Notes: generated by a model from the sequence alone, not told the origin. A DNA stretch of 64,000 bases from Ligustrum vulgare (GCA_963555705.1 OY743179.1:17926692-17990691); one strand, 5' to 3'. Positions 47,428-59,037 are shown, counted from the stretch's first letter. Made by a program: numbers and translations.

Positions 47428-47524
47428 TTTGGTATCAGAGCCACGTTTATCTCCTCCTTCATGTTTGTATTTTTTCTGTGTGAAAAATATGGTTTCTGTG
47501 ATTAATTTTTCTCTGCGAAATTTA

Positions 47525-48398
47525 GCCTCTGTTCTCTTTACTGTTTTGAGGTCGTTTTCTGTTTTTATTTTCAAAAACGCTAAAAACGCGTTCTCTTTAC
47601 CATTTTCGAAAACGCATTTTGGAAAACAAAAAAAAAAAAAATTGTACACAAAACGGAAAATGCCCGAAACATCGTTTTGGGCGTTTTGTGTGTATTTCGA
47701 CAAAAAATGTCCAAAACGCGGAAAACGCGTTTTGGGATTTTTTTTTTTTTTTTTTTATAGAATTATCTTAACTTAGAACTAAGCTTAATATAAAGTTTTT
47801 ATTTATTTTTATTTTTTTATTATTTTTTTTAAAATTATCCTAACTTGGAACTAAGCCTAAATAAAGGATTTTTTTTTTTTTTTTTTGAGAATTATCCTAA
47901 CTTGGAACTTAGTTTAAATAAAGTTTTATTGAATTCAATATCAACATTACAAAAAAAAATTAAATGAGAATTCTTGTTGTTATATTTCAAAAAATGCAAT
48001 GATAAATGGACTCTGGTGGTTTTGAAAGAACTTGCATTTTCTGGATTTTAATAGAAGTAGAGTTTTTTCAAGTCCCAAACCTGACCAAGTTGTGTTAATA
48101 TAGACTTTTAATGCTCACATTAGTGTGTTGCATGTAACCATATTTTTAGTATATTGTGAAAGAAAATTTGAGTTGGAGTTAGTGGTATTCTGCAAGCAAA
48201 TTAATTAAAAATAGTTTAAATAGTGTTCTGCAAAATTTCAAATAGAACGTGTTTTCCAGCTTTTCATTTTCAAAAACAGTTTTCAGAAATGACAAACCAA
48301 ACGCGTTTTCAGCAAATTTGAAAACAAAAATGAAAACACAAAATACAAAACATTTTCGAAAATGAAAATACAAAATAAAATACAAACAGAACGCCACC
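47525..48398 (-). mobile_element. Tourist-like element, copy 2, nested in copia leader
   Basis: 874 bp, inverse of 22761-23620 along its whole length. It starts GCCTCTGTTCTCTTTACTG and ends CAAACAGAACGCCACC, with TTA duplicated at 47522-47524 and 48399-48401. A-tract lengths differ from copy 1, and few substitutions separate them. It inserted after the copia element was already in the gene. Confidence 0.92.
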
Positions 48399-49360
48399 TT
48401 AGTTTCTGGTTATTTTTATGCAATATGAAGATTAGAAAGCATTAAGGTATGAGATTTCCAACATTATGTGATTTGAAATGGAAATTTTTGTGTCCAAATG
48501 GCTGAAAACGGGTCTGTAACCAAGTTCTGGTTATGCTTCTTAGAGGTTGTAGATGATACATATAATATGTGTGTGTGTGTGCGCGAGCGCGATCGCGCGC
48601 CGTGAATTTAAAGAGAGAGACATGTACTGTTGCTGCATGTAAAAGTCTTGTCTACTTGATGCCAATTTGTCATTTTGTCATTTATTAGGCCATATAATAT
48701 TGAATATCTTTTTAGTATTATAATGCTTGCTTACTGATTGATTTTTTGATAATATAACTGTGTTGAGTTCATTGGGTATAATGTCATTTTTGTTTTGACA
48801 TTTACTGTATCTTGATTGATGAATTACTTTTACACGTAAAGTTAAAAATTGAGCATAATATTATGTTTAATTATGCAATATCATATTATTCTCATAATGC
48901 TTCATTTTTAAATGTCGTGTGATCCATATAATTTTAATTAATTAGGGATTTGCCACATCATCTCTAATTAAATAAATTTATATGAATTGTTTAGGATCAT
49001 ATAAGGACTTATAGACATTAATTGTAATTAATCATATGTCATATAATAGATTTTATCCCACATGAATTTTTGTTATATTTGTATGATTAGTTAGGATAGA
49101 ATGTTAGATTATATTTTCTAATTTACCCACAGGAATTAAGAAAATGGAACATAATCTGATAGTTTTATCATATATCATTAAGGATGAATCTAATTGAATT
49201 AGAACTTTAGTCCACAGGCAAGTTTTATGTCACTAGATTTATGGATTTGGAACATGATTTACATTGGTAAAACATGATATATGGTTTGTTAGTCTTGGAT
49301 TTTTAGATAATAAGCATATATGTTTAATTTTATATAGTCACGCAAACTGGTAATTATTCT
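48399..49360 (+). other. Copia leader sequence
   Basis: Non-coding leader between the MITE and gag. At 48570-48600 a (TG)n run passes into GCGCGAGCGCGATCGCGCGC, a self-complementary GC stretch that could form a hairpin. Confidence 0.6.
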
Positions 49361-49987
49361 AATGTGAAATTTGAAGTTCCCGAACTTAAGGGTGATAACT
49401 ATAAAATCTGAAAGGAGAAAGTTCTTCAATTGGGATGGATGGACATTGATTATGCTATTCGAAAAGACGAACCACCTCCTATCACTAAAACCAGCACTCT
49501 AGATGAAGTTGATCTATATGAAAAGTGGGAGCAATCCAATTGCCTCTCAGCTATGTTCATAAAGACCAAAATTTCTGCTGTCATTCGTGGTTCTGTCAAT
49601 CAGCATGACAAGGTCAAGCCATTTCTAAAAGCTATTGATGACCAATTTGAGTTTTCAGATAAGGCACGTGCTAGCACCCTGATTATGAAATTTTCATCAA
49701 CGAGGCTCGTTACAGTGAGAGGTGTGCATGAGCACATTATGCAGACGAGGGGCATTGCGGCTGAGTTGAAAACTCTTGAGGTTGAGATGTCCAACTCTTT
49801 CCTTGTGCACTATATTTTGAACACTCTTCTACAGCAATATGGACCCTTCAAGATATCCTACAATACACATAAAGATAAATGGTCAATCAATGAACTTCTG
49901 ACCATGTGTGTACGGGAGGAGGGAAGGCTGTCAATGGAATTAGGAGAGAGTGCATTAATGACAACTGGAAGAAAGGATCAGAACTAA
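49360..49987 (+). pseudogene. Copia Gag (UBN2-type)
   Basis: Open from 49430 for 185 residues (GWMDIDYAIRKDEPPPITK, NCLSAMFIKTKISAVIRGSV, LLTMCVREEGRLSMELGES). Homologous reading begins upstream (FEVPELKGDNYKI) but a TGA replaces the expected Trp codon at about 49409, so the N terminus is cut off. A TAA at 49985 separates it from the zinc knuckle. Confidence 0.85.
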
Positions 49988-50620
49988 GCCAAGAAGAAGG
50001 GGAAAGGTAAAATACCACCCCAAGGTGGAATCAAGAAGGAATTCAAGTGTTTCTTTTGCAAAAAGAAAGGACACATGAAGAACGGGTGCGCCAAATTCCA
50101 ACAATGGCTTGAAAAGAAAGGTATGCCAATCTCGTTTGTTTGTTATGAATCTAATATGGTTAGTGTTAATCATAACACATGGTGGATTGATTATGGTTCT
50201 ACAATTCATGTTTCAAATACCTTGCAGGGAATGCGAAACCTAAGGAAGCCAGTGGGAAGTGAACAAAGCATCTATTCAGGAAGCAAGATGAGTTCACATG
50301 TGGAAGCTATAGGAACACGTAGTTTAGTTTTAAGTGGTGGTTTTATTTTGAATTTGGAAAAGACCTTTTATATTCCAAGTTTCTCTAAGAATTTGATTTC
50401 AATTTCAAGACTTGTACACTTGGGTTATTCTCTTAATTTTTATGAGACATCTTTCAGTTTGTTTTATAAATCTGATCTTGTTGAGAATGTTACATTGTTT
50501 GATGGTCTTTTCTCTATTAATTTACAAAATGATGCCTCCTATAATGCCATGCATGTTATCACCGTTACAAAACAATGTGTTATGAATGAAGAATCCTCTA
50601 ATTATGGCATCGAAGATTAG
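49988..50620 (+). pseudogene. Copia zinc knuckle and protease
   Basis: CFFCKKKGHMKNGC (about 50049-50090) is the CCHC knuckle. WWIDYGSTIHVSNTLQGMR follows, where the aspartic protease normally has D-S/T-G; here it reads DYG. LEKTFYIPSFSKNLISISRL closes the domain. Open from 50075 to 50620. Confidence 0.85.
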
Positions 50621-51456
50621 GACATATATCCATTCAGAGAATTAAAAGATTGGTAAATGATGGAATACTAGTACTTTAGATTTTACTGATTTTGAGACTT
50701 GTGTGGACTACATTAAGGGAAAGCAGACCAACAAGTCTAAGAAAGGTGCGAAAAGGAGTACAAACGTATTAGAAATCATAAATTCAGATATTTGTTGTCC
50801 AGACATGGACGCACATGGTCCGAAATACTTCATCTTTTTAATAGATGATTACTCGCGATACATGTATCTTTACTTGCTTCATAATAAATACGAAGCGTTA
50901 GATGCCTTTAAGGTATTTAAAGCTGAAGTAGAGCAAATTAAGATCATGAGAACAGATAGAGGTGGAGAGTATTATGATAGTACAACGAGGATGAACAAGC
51001 ACCTGGTCCATTTGCGAGGTTTCTTCAAGAGCACGGGATAGTTGCCCAATATACCATGCAGGTTCCCCAAACCAAAATGGTATGGCGGAAAAAAAGAAAC
51101 TGAACTTTAATGGATATGGTGAGGAGTATGCGTAGTAACTCCAAACTTCCTCAGACCTTGTAGATTGAAGCTCTTAAAACAACTGTGTATATATTAAATC
51201 GAGTACCAACCAAGGCTGTCCCAAAGACGCCTTTTGAGCTATTCAAATGTTGGAAGCCTAGTTTTCGACATATACACGTTTGGGGATGGCCATCTGAAGT
51301 AAGAGTCTACAACCCACAAGAAAAGAAGCTAGACCCAAGAACCATTAGTGGGTATTTTATGCTGAAAGGTCCAAGGGGTATAGATTCTATTGTCCATCTC
51401 ATAGCACTAGGATTGTGGAATCAAGAAATGCAAAATTACTTGAAAATGACTTGATT
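50621..51456 (+). pseudogene. Copia integrase
   Basis: Fragments in three frames: GKQTNKSKKGAKRSTNVLEI, SDICCPDMDAHGPKYFIFLI (first catalytic Asp in IINSD), DDYSRYMYLY, MRTDRGGEYY (second Asp, Glu downstream), then VYILNRVPTKAVPKTPFELF and the C-terminal WGWPSEVRVYNPQEKKLDPR. Stops occur near 51041-51170. Confidence 0.85.
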
Positions 51457-52720
51457 AGTGGGAGTGATCGTTTTCAAGACAGTCTTTGAGAAAGATCATA
51501 TTGATGCTCAACCCTCTTTGTCAAGTGATAGACTGGTTGTAGTTAATAACACTCCTCAAGTTCAAACGAGTGTTGAACAACCAGTTGTTGAAGTTCCACA
51601 AGTTGCTGATAATCCAGTAGATCCAGTTGTTGATGCGGAACAACAAGAAATTGTTGAACAACCTATTGGACAACCAATTGAACAACACGCTCTTGAGGAG
51701 AATGTTGAAGCAACATTAAGAAGATCTATTAGAGTAAGGAAATCAACAATACCTAGTGATTATGTTGTGTATCTACAAGAATCGGACTATAACATTAGAG
51801 CCGAAAATGATCCTGAAACGTTTTCACAAGCCATGAGTTGTAAAGAATCAAACTTATGGTATGATGCTATGAAAGATGAGATAAGTTCTATGGCATCTAA
51901 CGAAGTCTGAGATCTTGTTGAGTTGCCTAACGGTGTAAAAGCTATTGGATGTAAATGGGTCTTCAAAACAAAGAAACTCATTGGGCACATTGAAAGATAA
52001 AAAGCAAGACTCGTTGCTAAAGGATTCACTCAAAAGGAAGGAATCGACCACAAGGAGACCTTTTCTCCTGTATCTAAGAAAGATTCTCTTCGTATCATTC
52101 TAGCATTAGTTGCACATTTTGATTTAGAGTTGCAACAAATGGATGTAAAAACGGCTTTTCTCAATGGAGATCTAGAGGAAGAGGTTTACATGAAACAACC
52201 TAAAGGGTTTTTCTCTAGAGATGGTGAACATTTGGTGTGCAAACTTAAGAAATCCATATATGGACCGAAACAGGCCTCTCGTCAATGGTATTTGAAATTT
52301 CATGATTTTATCTCTTCATTTGGTTTTGTGGAGAACATTATGGATCAATGTATATACCAAAGGTCAGTGAGAGCAAGATTTGTTTCCTTATTCTATATGT
52401 GGATAACATTTTACTTGCAACTAACGATAAAGGTTTGCTGTATGACGTGAAACAATTTCTCTCTGAAAACTTAGACATGAAAGATATGGGTGATGCGTCT
52501 TATGTCATTGGCATTAAGATACAAAGAGATAGATTTCGAGGCATTCTCGGTCTGTCTCAAGAGACTTATATCAACAAAGTTTTAGAGAGATTTTGGATGA
52601 ATGATTGTTCGCCAAGTATAGCTCTCATTTTGAAGGGTGGCAAGTTTAATTTGGATCAGTATCCTAAGAATGATCTTAAGCGGGAACAAATGAAGAACAT
52701 TCCTTATGCTTAAGATATTG
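51457..52720 (+). pseudogene. Copia reverse transcriptase
   Basis: Linker with RRSIRVRKSTIPSDYVV (about 51718), then QQMDVKTAFLNGDLEEEVYM (from 52135), SIYGPKQASRQWYLKFHDF and the catalytic region, where YVDD reads YVDN (52395-52406), a lost Asp. A frameshift around 52340-52400 and a stop at 51997 confirm it is inactive. Confidence 0.87.
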
Positions 52721-53345
52721 GAAGCCTAATGTATGCTCAGGTCTGTACAAGACCTGACATTACATTTGCTGTTGGGATGTTAGGGATGTTAGGGAGATTT
52801 CAGAGTAATCCAGGTATGGACCACTGAAGGGTTGCAAAGAAGGTGATGAGGTACCTTCAAGGAACAAAAGACTACATGCTTATGAATAGACAGACTGATA
52901 ATCTAGAAGTGACTGACTACTCTGATTCAGACTACGCTAGCTGCATTGATTCACTAAAATCGACTTCAGGATGTCTTTATGCTAGCTGGTGGAGCTGTAT
53001 CTTGGAGAAGTGCAAAGCAAACCCTAACTGCTACTTCCACTATGGTGTATGGATGAAGAGTTTGATTTCTGAGCTTAGAATTGTGGATTCGATTTCTAGG
53101 CCATTGACGATATTTTGTGACAATTCAGCTGCTGTTTTTATGGCTAAGAACAGTAAAAGTGGTAGTCGAAGCAAGCACATCGATATCAAGTATCTAGCCA
53201 TAAGAGAGCGTGTTAAGGATAACATAGTGGTTGTTAAACACATTAACACTGAATGTCTGAATTGATGATCGCTGATCCTTTGACTAAAGGCATGCCACTA
53301 ATGAAATTTAAGGATCATGTAGATAGAATGGGACTTAGTTCCCTT
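52721..53345 (+). pseudogene. Copia RNase H
   Basis: DNLEVTDYSDSDYASCIDSL, KSTSGCLY, TIFCDNSAAVFMAKNSKSGS and SKHIDIKYLAIRERV are the copia RNase H signatures, ending DPLTKGM (about 53275). Frameshifted once near 53262. Confidence 0.87.
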
Positions 53346-53652
53346 GTGTGATTTTCGTTGTAAGAACAATGTTATTTTAATGAAACTCTGTTTGTGATGT
53401 TTTCTCATTTTTATTTTTGTGCACATATTCATTTATTTGTTTTGAGAAATATCATTTATATTTGGACCTAGAATAAACATACCTAGAATAAACATAGGGT
53501 TTATTCATTAAGTTATATGGGCTCATACTTAAAAGACTGATGCATTGTGATACATGGAAGATTATACTCACTTTTAGAGGAATTATCACCAAGATTCACG
53601 CATTCATTTCTTACTATGGTAAATGATGGAATACATGGACCAAGTGGGAGAA

Positions 53653-54415
53653 TGTTGGAAGTTTTTGCTGTTTTCCGTGAGGTTTAGAAGTGGTCTACAT
53701 AATTCCATTTTGAGGAGTGTGGATATTATCCACAATGATCAGTAACTGCTCCTCAGTAACTGCCCATTTCCCACACGACGCAAACAGAACTCGATGATGG
53801 CAGGGTTTATATGAAAGGCGTTTGATGTGTTCCGAATCCTCGACAATCGAAGTCATAGCAGGCTTAACGGAAAAATTGAAGTAATTCAAGCCAAAACGGA
53901 GTTAATTGCAAATTGGGACAAAAAACGAAGTAAAAAGGGTCCAGTTTGATCCTTACGGCCGTAACGCCCAGAAGGTCACGGCCGTAATCAAGTTACTGGT
54001 TAAGATGAGAGATTTGAAACTCATCAGGGAGATTGGGCAAATCCTTGTGGCGTTTCGAAAGTCGTAGTTCTTTATTCCGCATCGTCGAGCCATCGCGTCG
54101 TGAATATCGAGTCATGATTCATCCGTCCAACCACAACCTGAGTTTGGAACTTTCCTGCGTTTCTTCCGCGCTTCGAATCTCATCAGCGTTGGTTCATTCG
54201 GTTTTGGTCCCTAAGTCTACTTTCTCATTCAGATTTAATATACACCATCAACAAAAGAGAGAGCAAGGACTTAGAAGATCTTAACCCCGGAAACCAGAAG
54301 GAAAACCGTGACAGGGCAAGCATCAATGGCTGGAGGTATGTTTGGTCCTTCATTTCCTCATTCGATCTACGTGCTTATTGTATATGGCAGGTTTAGATAG
54401 CATTAAGTTCTTACA
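53653..54415 (+). repeat. 3' LTR of intronic copia element, with insert
   Basis: Aligns with the 5' LTR except for 368 extra bases (one solo LTR plus duplicated GCGTT) at 53823-54190. Confidence 0.95.
53823..54185. mobile_element. Solo LTR nested in the copia 3' LTR
   Basis: 363 bp bounded by TGATGTG and CTCATCA (TGATG/CATCA inverted ends), flanked by GCGTT on both sides (53818-53822, 54186-54190). The 5' LTR has the empty site with a single GCGTT. It contains two ACGGCCGTAA motifs (53957 and 53983). The flanked, short, TG...CA structure points to an LTR left by recombination. Confidence 0.9.
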
Positions 54416-55031
54416 TATTCTGCTGATATGCAACTGCAGTATGCTTAAGTTTTTCTTTCCTGACATATCATAACATCAGTTCTGAAGAGTAATTTTACTT
54501 GGAATAGACATGCTCAAAATTTTTAAAGTTAAATATACCTGCATTCCTTCTCTCTCAAGTGAAGCACAATTAGCTGACCTCGGGGCCATGCCAGGGACAT
54601 AAGTGAGCTCGTTAACAAACAGTGTCTCAGTTGCTATTAACGCCGTAGCTAGTGATGCCATTTGTTCCAACCTTCTAATATAATCCTCACTGGGATTGAA
54701 TGGCAATAACTTCCTACTCTTTTTTGACATCGCCAAGCCATAATTTCTCCTTCGTCTCTTTCGGTTATCTAAGAAAGTGAACAAACAACAAAAGGACCAT
54801 TATGATCTCCAACAATTGAAAACTACAAAAACATGTTTGGTACATAGCACTTGACATGATCATAAGTACAATAAATAGAATTTTAATTTTTTTCTAAAAT
54901 AAGAATCCATTACTTTATTATCCAGAGACAAATAACCATAATTGACAACTGAGATGTCTAAGACCTGGGATGAGCTTTTCTGTAGATGGTGAAGACCTCT
55001 GAATGCGAAAAAAATCAACAATTTTGGTTTG

Positions 55032-55041
55032 TACAATACAA
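55032..55041 (-). other. 5-bp tandem duplication in the PIP-box exon
   Basis: Read on the coding strand, TTGTA occurs twice in a row between codons FPLV and QTKIVDFF. One copy gives the conserved FPLVQTKIVDFF; two copies shift the frame. The exon is 86 bp; 81 bp would keep the frame of the gene. Confidence 0.85.
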
Positions 55042-56229
55042 GAGGGAAGCCTGCACACCAAGAATTAAGATCAATTCAGTAGTCAATCTAGATAACAATA
55101 GAATTTTTATTCACGCTCAAAATAATTTCGCATTTTGCAAAAACAGATGCCTCATCAAACTACACTATCGAAAAGGAAGTTGCAGAAGCACAAGTGAATT
55201 TGAAATCACAAGTCATATATGCCCCAAAAAATAGTCTAATCCAATGCCCTTTCAATCGGGATAAAGCCCAATCAAATCCACTAACATTCACATATTGGCT
55301 TTATTTATTATAAAGTCCAATAGAGCAGTACACATTGTACCTTGATTGTACCAGAAGAATCTACGGCATTAACAATATTCTTGCTCGGCCTTAAGAACAT
55401 ATGACAAAGATCTAGCATTCGAAATATATTAACTTGAATAATTTTTCTAATATAATCTTATAATCTCCATTACATAAAACTTGACTTCAACTCAGTCTAG
55501 TTAAAGATTAAAAAAATTATGCAAATTGGTATATTTATCATCAAATTAACGGCATTCTATATAATAAATCATGAAATATTAACTAATTAATGCTTAACAC
55601 CGGAATAAAGAGAAAAAAAAATGTGAACAAAATATTCAGAGAGAACAAACATAAGGTGAGATATAATATGCAGGAATAAGAATTGATAGAATTTCTTAAA
55701 AATCAAAATTCTAGCAAGACCGTGAAAAATATAGTTTATAGTATACTGACGCGAATTAATTGTATAAATACATATATATTCGAAAATAACAGAAAAATTA
55801 GAGAACCAAATAATTAAAAGGGAAAACCCATTCATATACCGGTGGGCTTGTGGTTCTTAGAACAAGAGGGGCATAACCAGGAGCCTTTCGGCACGGAGAC
55901 GAGAGTGGGTCTTAGGCAATAAAGGTGAAAGCCGCAGTCACATTTATCGCAAAGCAGAAGCTCCGAAGCCCGGTCACCTGAGCCGCAATTCTCACAGCAC
56001 ACATCACTGTAATATTCCTCTGATTTGGATCTCTTTCGGGATTTGGGTTCCACAGAGATCGGCTTCGGAGCTAGGGTTCTTTTCCTCAAGGCCATTGTCG
56101 AGACCATAGTTAATGGGAAACGGAGATCGAAAATCAAACAGTGTGCGTGCTTGTGTGTGTAATAATTATAAGTATATATGTATTGTGTATATATCTATTT
56201 ATATGAATAGAACCCTGCAAATAAAATGA

Positions 56230-56276
56230 TTTGGCGCGTTATTTGTTTTCGCGGGAAGGGGGTATTTAGCGCCAAA
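56230..56276 (-). promoter_or_regulatory. Three E2F-type sites upstream of the ATXR6-type gene
   Basis: TTTGGCGC at 56230-56237, TTTTCGCGGGAA at 56246-56257 (reverse TTCCCGCGAAAA) and GCGCCAAA at 56269-56276 (reverse TTTGGCGC) lie 123-170 bp before the ATG at 56107. They match the plant E2F consensus TTTSSCGC. E2F control is expected for a replication-coupled S-phase gene such as ATXR6. A CACGTG-like CACGTGA follows at 56280. Confidence 0.85.
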
Positions 56277-56280
56277 AATC

Positions 56281-57065
56281 ACGTGAGTAGCATGTGTCTT
56301 GGCATGGAGCATTGGAACTGCTTAGGACTTGTAATTGGACCTGACGGTAAGCCCAGTTGGCCCAGATCGTCGGGGCTCAGCATTGGCACTGTTCGAGCAT
56401 TTTTGACAATGCTTAAAAGGTGCAATAATTGACATGTTGGTACAATTGAAAGATTCGCTGCAAAATAACAAAGTTCCAAACAATGATCTATAACCAAAAA
56501 CACCATCATACATCCATACAATAATTAGCAGCACAAGACTTCTAAGCTCAGTAAGTGATGAGGGAAATGAAATGTCAATATAGTAATATTAATAATAAGC
56601 TAATTACTCAATTTATATATATTGATTTCAGGCGCATTAACCGGCGAAGGCATATTCACTCAGGTCACAAATACAGATTACCAAAATTACAGTGAGACTC
56701 ATGTTGTATATGTACGTTACTCAGGTCACACATACAGATTTCAAGTCACATTACATATATTTTCAATTGTAGAACAATTTAAAAACCTACACCACACACC
56801 ACAATCAGTGTGTGCGTTGAGGCCATGTTTTAAAATAATAAAATTGGTGTATGGACATTTTGTGACTTGATCGGCCTTCTATGTCAACATATTGCAAACC
56901 AGGCGTCGGGGGATGTAATTGTGAGCTCTGCAATCGATTTGTGCAATTAGTTAATTCTAACTTCCCTCACTAACAGCTTAAGTGAAGAGACCAGCAAGAT
57001 ATGGAAAGGTCAGGGACTTGGAGTAATTGATAGCGTGATTCCAGACTAATAAATAGAGATTGATG

Positions 57066-57124
<59 letters not shown>

Positions 57125-57607
57125 GACCTGATTAGTGAAGGAATTATAGTTATTTTTCAATTATGAATTGTAATTCTATAACTACCTGACTAGTGTATTT
57201 TTCCCTTAAGAAAATTACACCACATATCTTATTTATAATAAATATTCAATTTTATCATGTAAAAGTGAAAGTAAAGAATTGCATCTCTCCTAAACTAATC
57301 AAGTGGCTTTTATAACTTCTCCATGCATGCCACATATCAAGCTCGTAATCTTACACAAAAAAAAATAAAAATAAATAAAAAATAAAAAATTCCAAATTCA
57401 TATGTATCTTCACAGTCGAAACCTTCCAACTAAAACTAATCTCCAGGCCATAACAACCTTGCTTACAGTGATGCTCTTTTGACCATTTTCGAGGTATATG
57501 AAGAATATGAAATCATAGAATCATGAGAACTCAAAGAAATCAACCATCAAGTATAATCTTGACATCAGCTTGTAAGCTTCCACAACAATTGAAACTCTTG
57601 TACTCAT
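56281..57607. other. Intergenic interval upstream of the ATXR6-type gene
   Basis: No gene was found. A (TA)n run of about 28 units is at 57066-57122. A degenerate repeat CAGGTCACAAATACAGATTA / CAGGTCACACATACAGATTT at about 56660 and 56722 echoes the GGTCACA minisatellite phrases elsewhere in the window. Confidence 0.5.
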
Positions 57608-59037
57608 TGTAACACCCCGAAAATTTTGAAGATTAGAATTTTTAACAATTTTATCCTTGATGTCTTTTAATAATTTTGAGAATCGGAGGGATGAAAGGAA
57701 AATTTAATTTTGACGACAAATTTATTTGGTCAAATAATTCATGTTTTAAGAATGATAATTAGTATATCGATATTGAACTCATCTTTTAAATCTTGATTAA
57801 TTAGGAGTTTTGATCCAAGAAAATTATTAATTTGGATAAATTAAAATCGAGTTTAGTTATAGTTGATTAAATGAATACTAAATTGATTAGGATTTTTTTT
57901 TAAAAAAAAAATTCTTTAAAATATTGTAGTAATCCATTGGCAGTCGATTTCACTTATTTACTAGGAGTTTAATAATTAAATATTATATATCCAATTCTAT
58001 ACTTTTCAACAATTGGGGATTGTTTTGTTTGGTAAGAAACAACAAATTAGTTTTTGTCAAATAGGATCCCAGTTAGAGTATTCTTTTTCATGTCATGTGT
58101 TATTGCACAATATTTGGGATAATCACAATCAAATTTATTCTAATCCTGTTAATACATAGCATACAAGTTCAAATTGTTTTAGAACTCAATTTGGTATCAT
58201 AATTTTATCTATAAATAGTATCAAGAGTCTGATAAATCATCATAGAAAAATATACTTTCTCTACATTAGAATTTCCGACAAATTTCAGAAGCAATTCAAT
58301 TGCAGTCACAAAATTTTTCACAAGGGCAATGAAATACAGGTTTTGGGTCTTCAACGTACAATCATACTTTCTTTCAAAATTCATTTGATCAATCAATATG
58401 TAAGATACATTACGTGTAAGTGGTTAAATTTTAATTTTTCATGATATTAATTTATATAATGTATTAATGTTACTTTTAATGCCTTTAAGCCTTCAGGTCT
58501 GTTCTATGTTAAATTCTTCAGGATGCTATGTTAAATCATTCGGGATCAATGTTAAATCCCCATTCCTTCGGGATCGATGTGAGGATTCTTAAGTAACTCC
58601 TTGACCTAATTGTTATCGCGGTCAGTTGTTCTAAATGAGGAAAATGTTTTGTATTGAATGTACATTATATTTATGTTACGTTGAATTGAAATTGACACGT
58701 ATCTTACTGGGTATTTTTAAATACTCACTCTTACTTTAAAATTTTCTAGGCTAGTTCAAGTCGATTGGGTTATGATGAAATAGTGATGCGGACTGTCAAT
58801 GGGATTTGAAGAATTAAAGTTATAAAGTTTTCTATTACAATTTTATTGATTGTTAAAACATGCTTATGTTATTAAATTAAATTATTATGAATTATTGGGA
58901 AAACTTTTCAATTTCATGTTTGGCAAGTTTTTGAATACTATTTATTTTTAAAATTAAAATAGTATTTTGTTTTTATTCTTTCGCATTTATTTAAAGAAAA
59001 ACGAATTATTTTTAGTAACACTTCTGGTTTAATTACA
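57608..59037 (+). repeat. 1.43 kb LTR, probably solo
   Basis: Begins TGTAACACCCCG and has TTACA at 59033-59037. The inner phrase GGGATCGATGTGAGGATTCT, then GCGGTCAGTTGTTC (about 58571-58632), is typical of plant gypsy LTRs. No matching 5-bp TSD was found at these ends; the right border is tentative. No internal retroelement sequence adjoins either end. The TGTAACACCCC start is shared with the LTR at 5580. Confidence 0.6.

Larger units (their letters stand above)
47033..54415 (+). mobile_element. Ty1/copia element in intron 3 of the ATXR6-type gene
   Basis: LTRs 47033-47427 (395 bp) and 53653-54415 (763 bp, enlarged by an insert) open TGTTGGAAGTTTTTGCT and close TTAAGTTCTTACA. The flanks TTTTC and TATTC form a 4-of-5 TSD. 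TGGTATCAGAGCC (47430-47442) is the initiator-Met tRNA primer site; AAGTGGGAGAA (53642-53652) is the purine tract. Gag, protease, integrase, RT and RNase H follow in copia order but with many stops and frameshifts. A Tourist-like element (47525-48398) lies in the leader and a solo LTR in the 3' LTR. By eye about 15 substitutions separate the LTRs over their common 395 bp, so the insertion is not very recent. It is transcribed opposite to the host gene. Confidence 0.95.
45757..56107 (-). pseudogene. ATXR6: ATXR6-type H3K27 monomethyltransferase, frameshifted
   Basis: Six exons on the minus strand: 56107-55840 (PHD), 55050-54965 (PIP box), 54768-54539, 46864-46764, 46672-46460 and 45916-45757. 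Joins are GT-AG. Without a 5-bp duplication in exon 2 the total is 1053 bp (350 aa), the usual ATXR5/6 size. Motifs: PHD Cys/His pattern from CCENCGSG to GSWLCPSCS; PCNA-binding QTKIVDFF; then LEQMASLATAL, NELTYVPGMAPRSAN, PPLMVVFDP, TIITEYVGDVDYLKNRE, VICPDKRSNIARFINGINNH and, at the C terminus, RGERLYYDYNGY (SET). The family adds H3K27me1 during DNA replication and restrains heterochromatin over-replication and transposons. The short N terminus without plastid signal favours ATXR6 over ATXR5. TTGTA is doubled at 55032-55041, so exon 1 to 3 splicing through exon 2 runs into a stop early in exon 3. Intron 3 holds a 7.4 kb copia element; intron 5 holds a MITE. Confidence 0.88.

Noticed and set aside
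47354..47776. 140-aa ORF starting in the copia 5' LTR
   Set aside because: It runs from LTR through primer site into a MITE, so it is not a gene.
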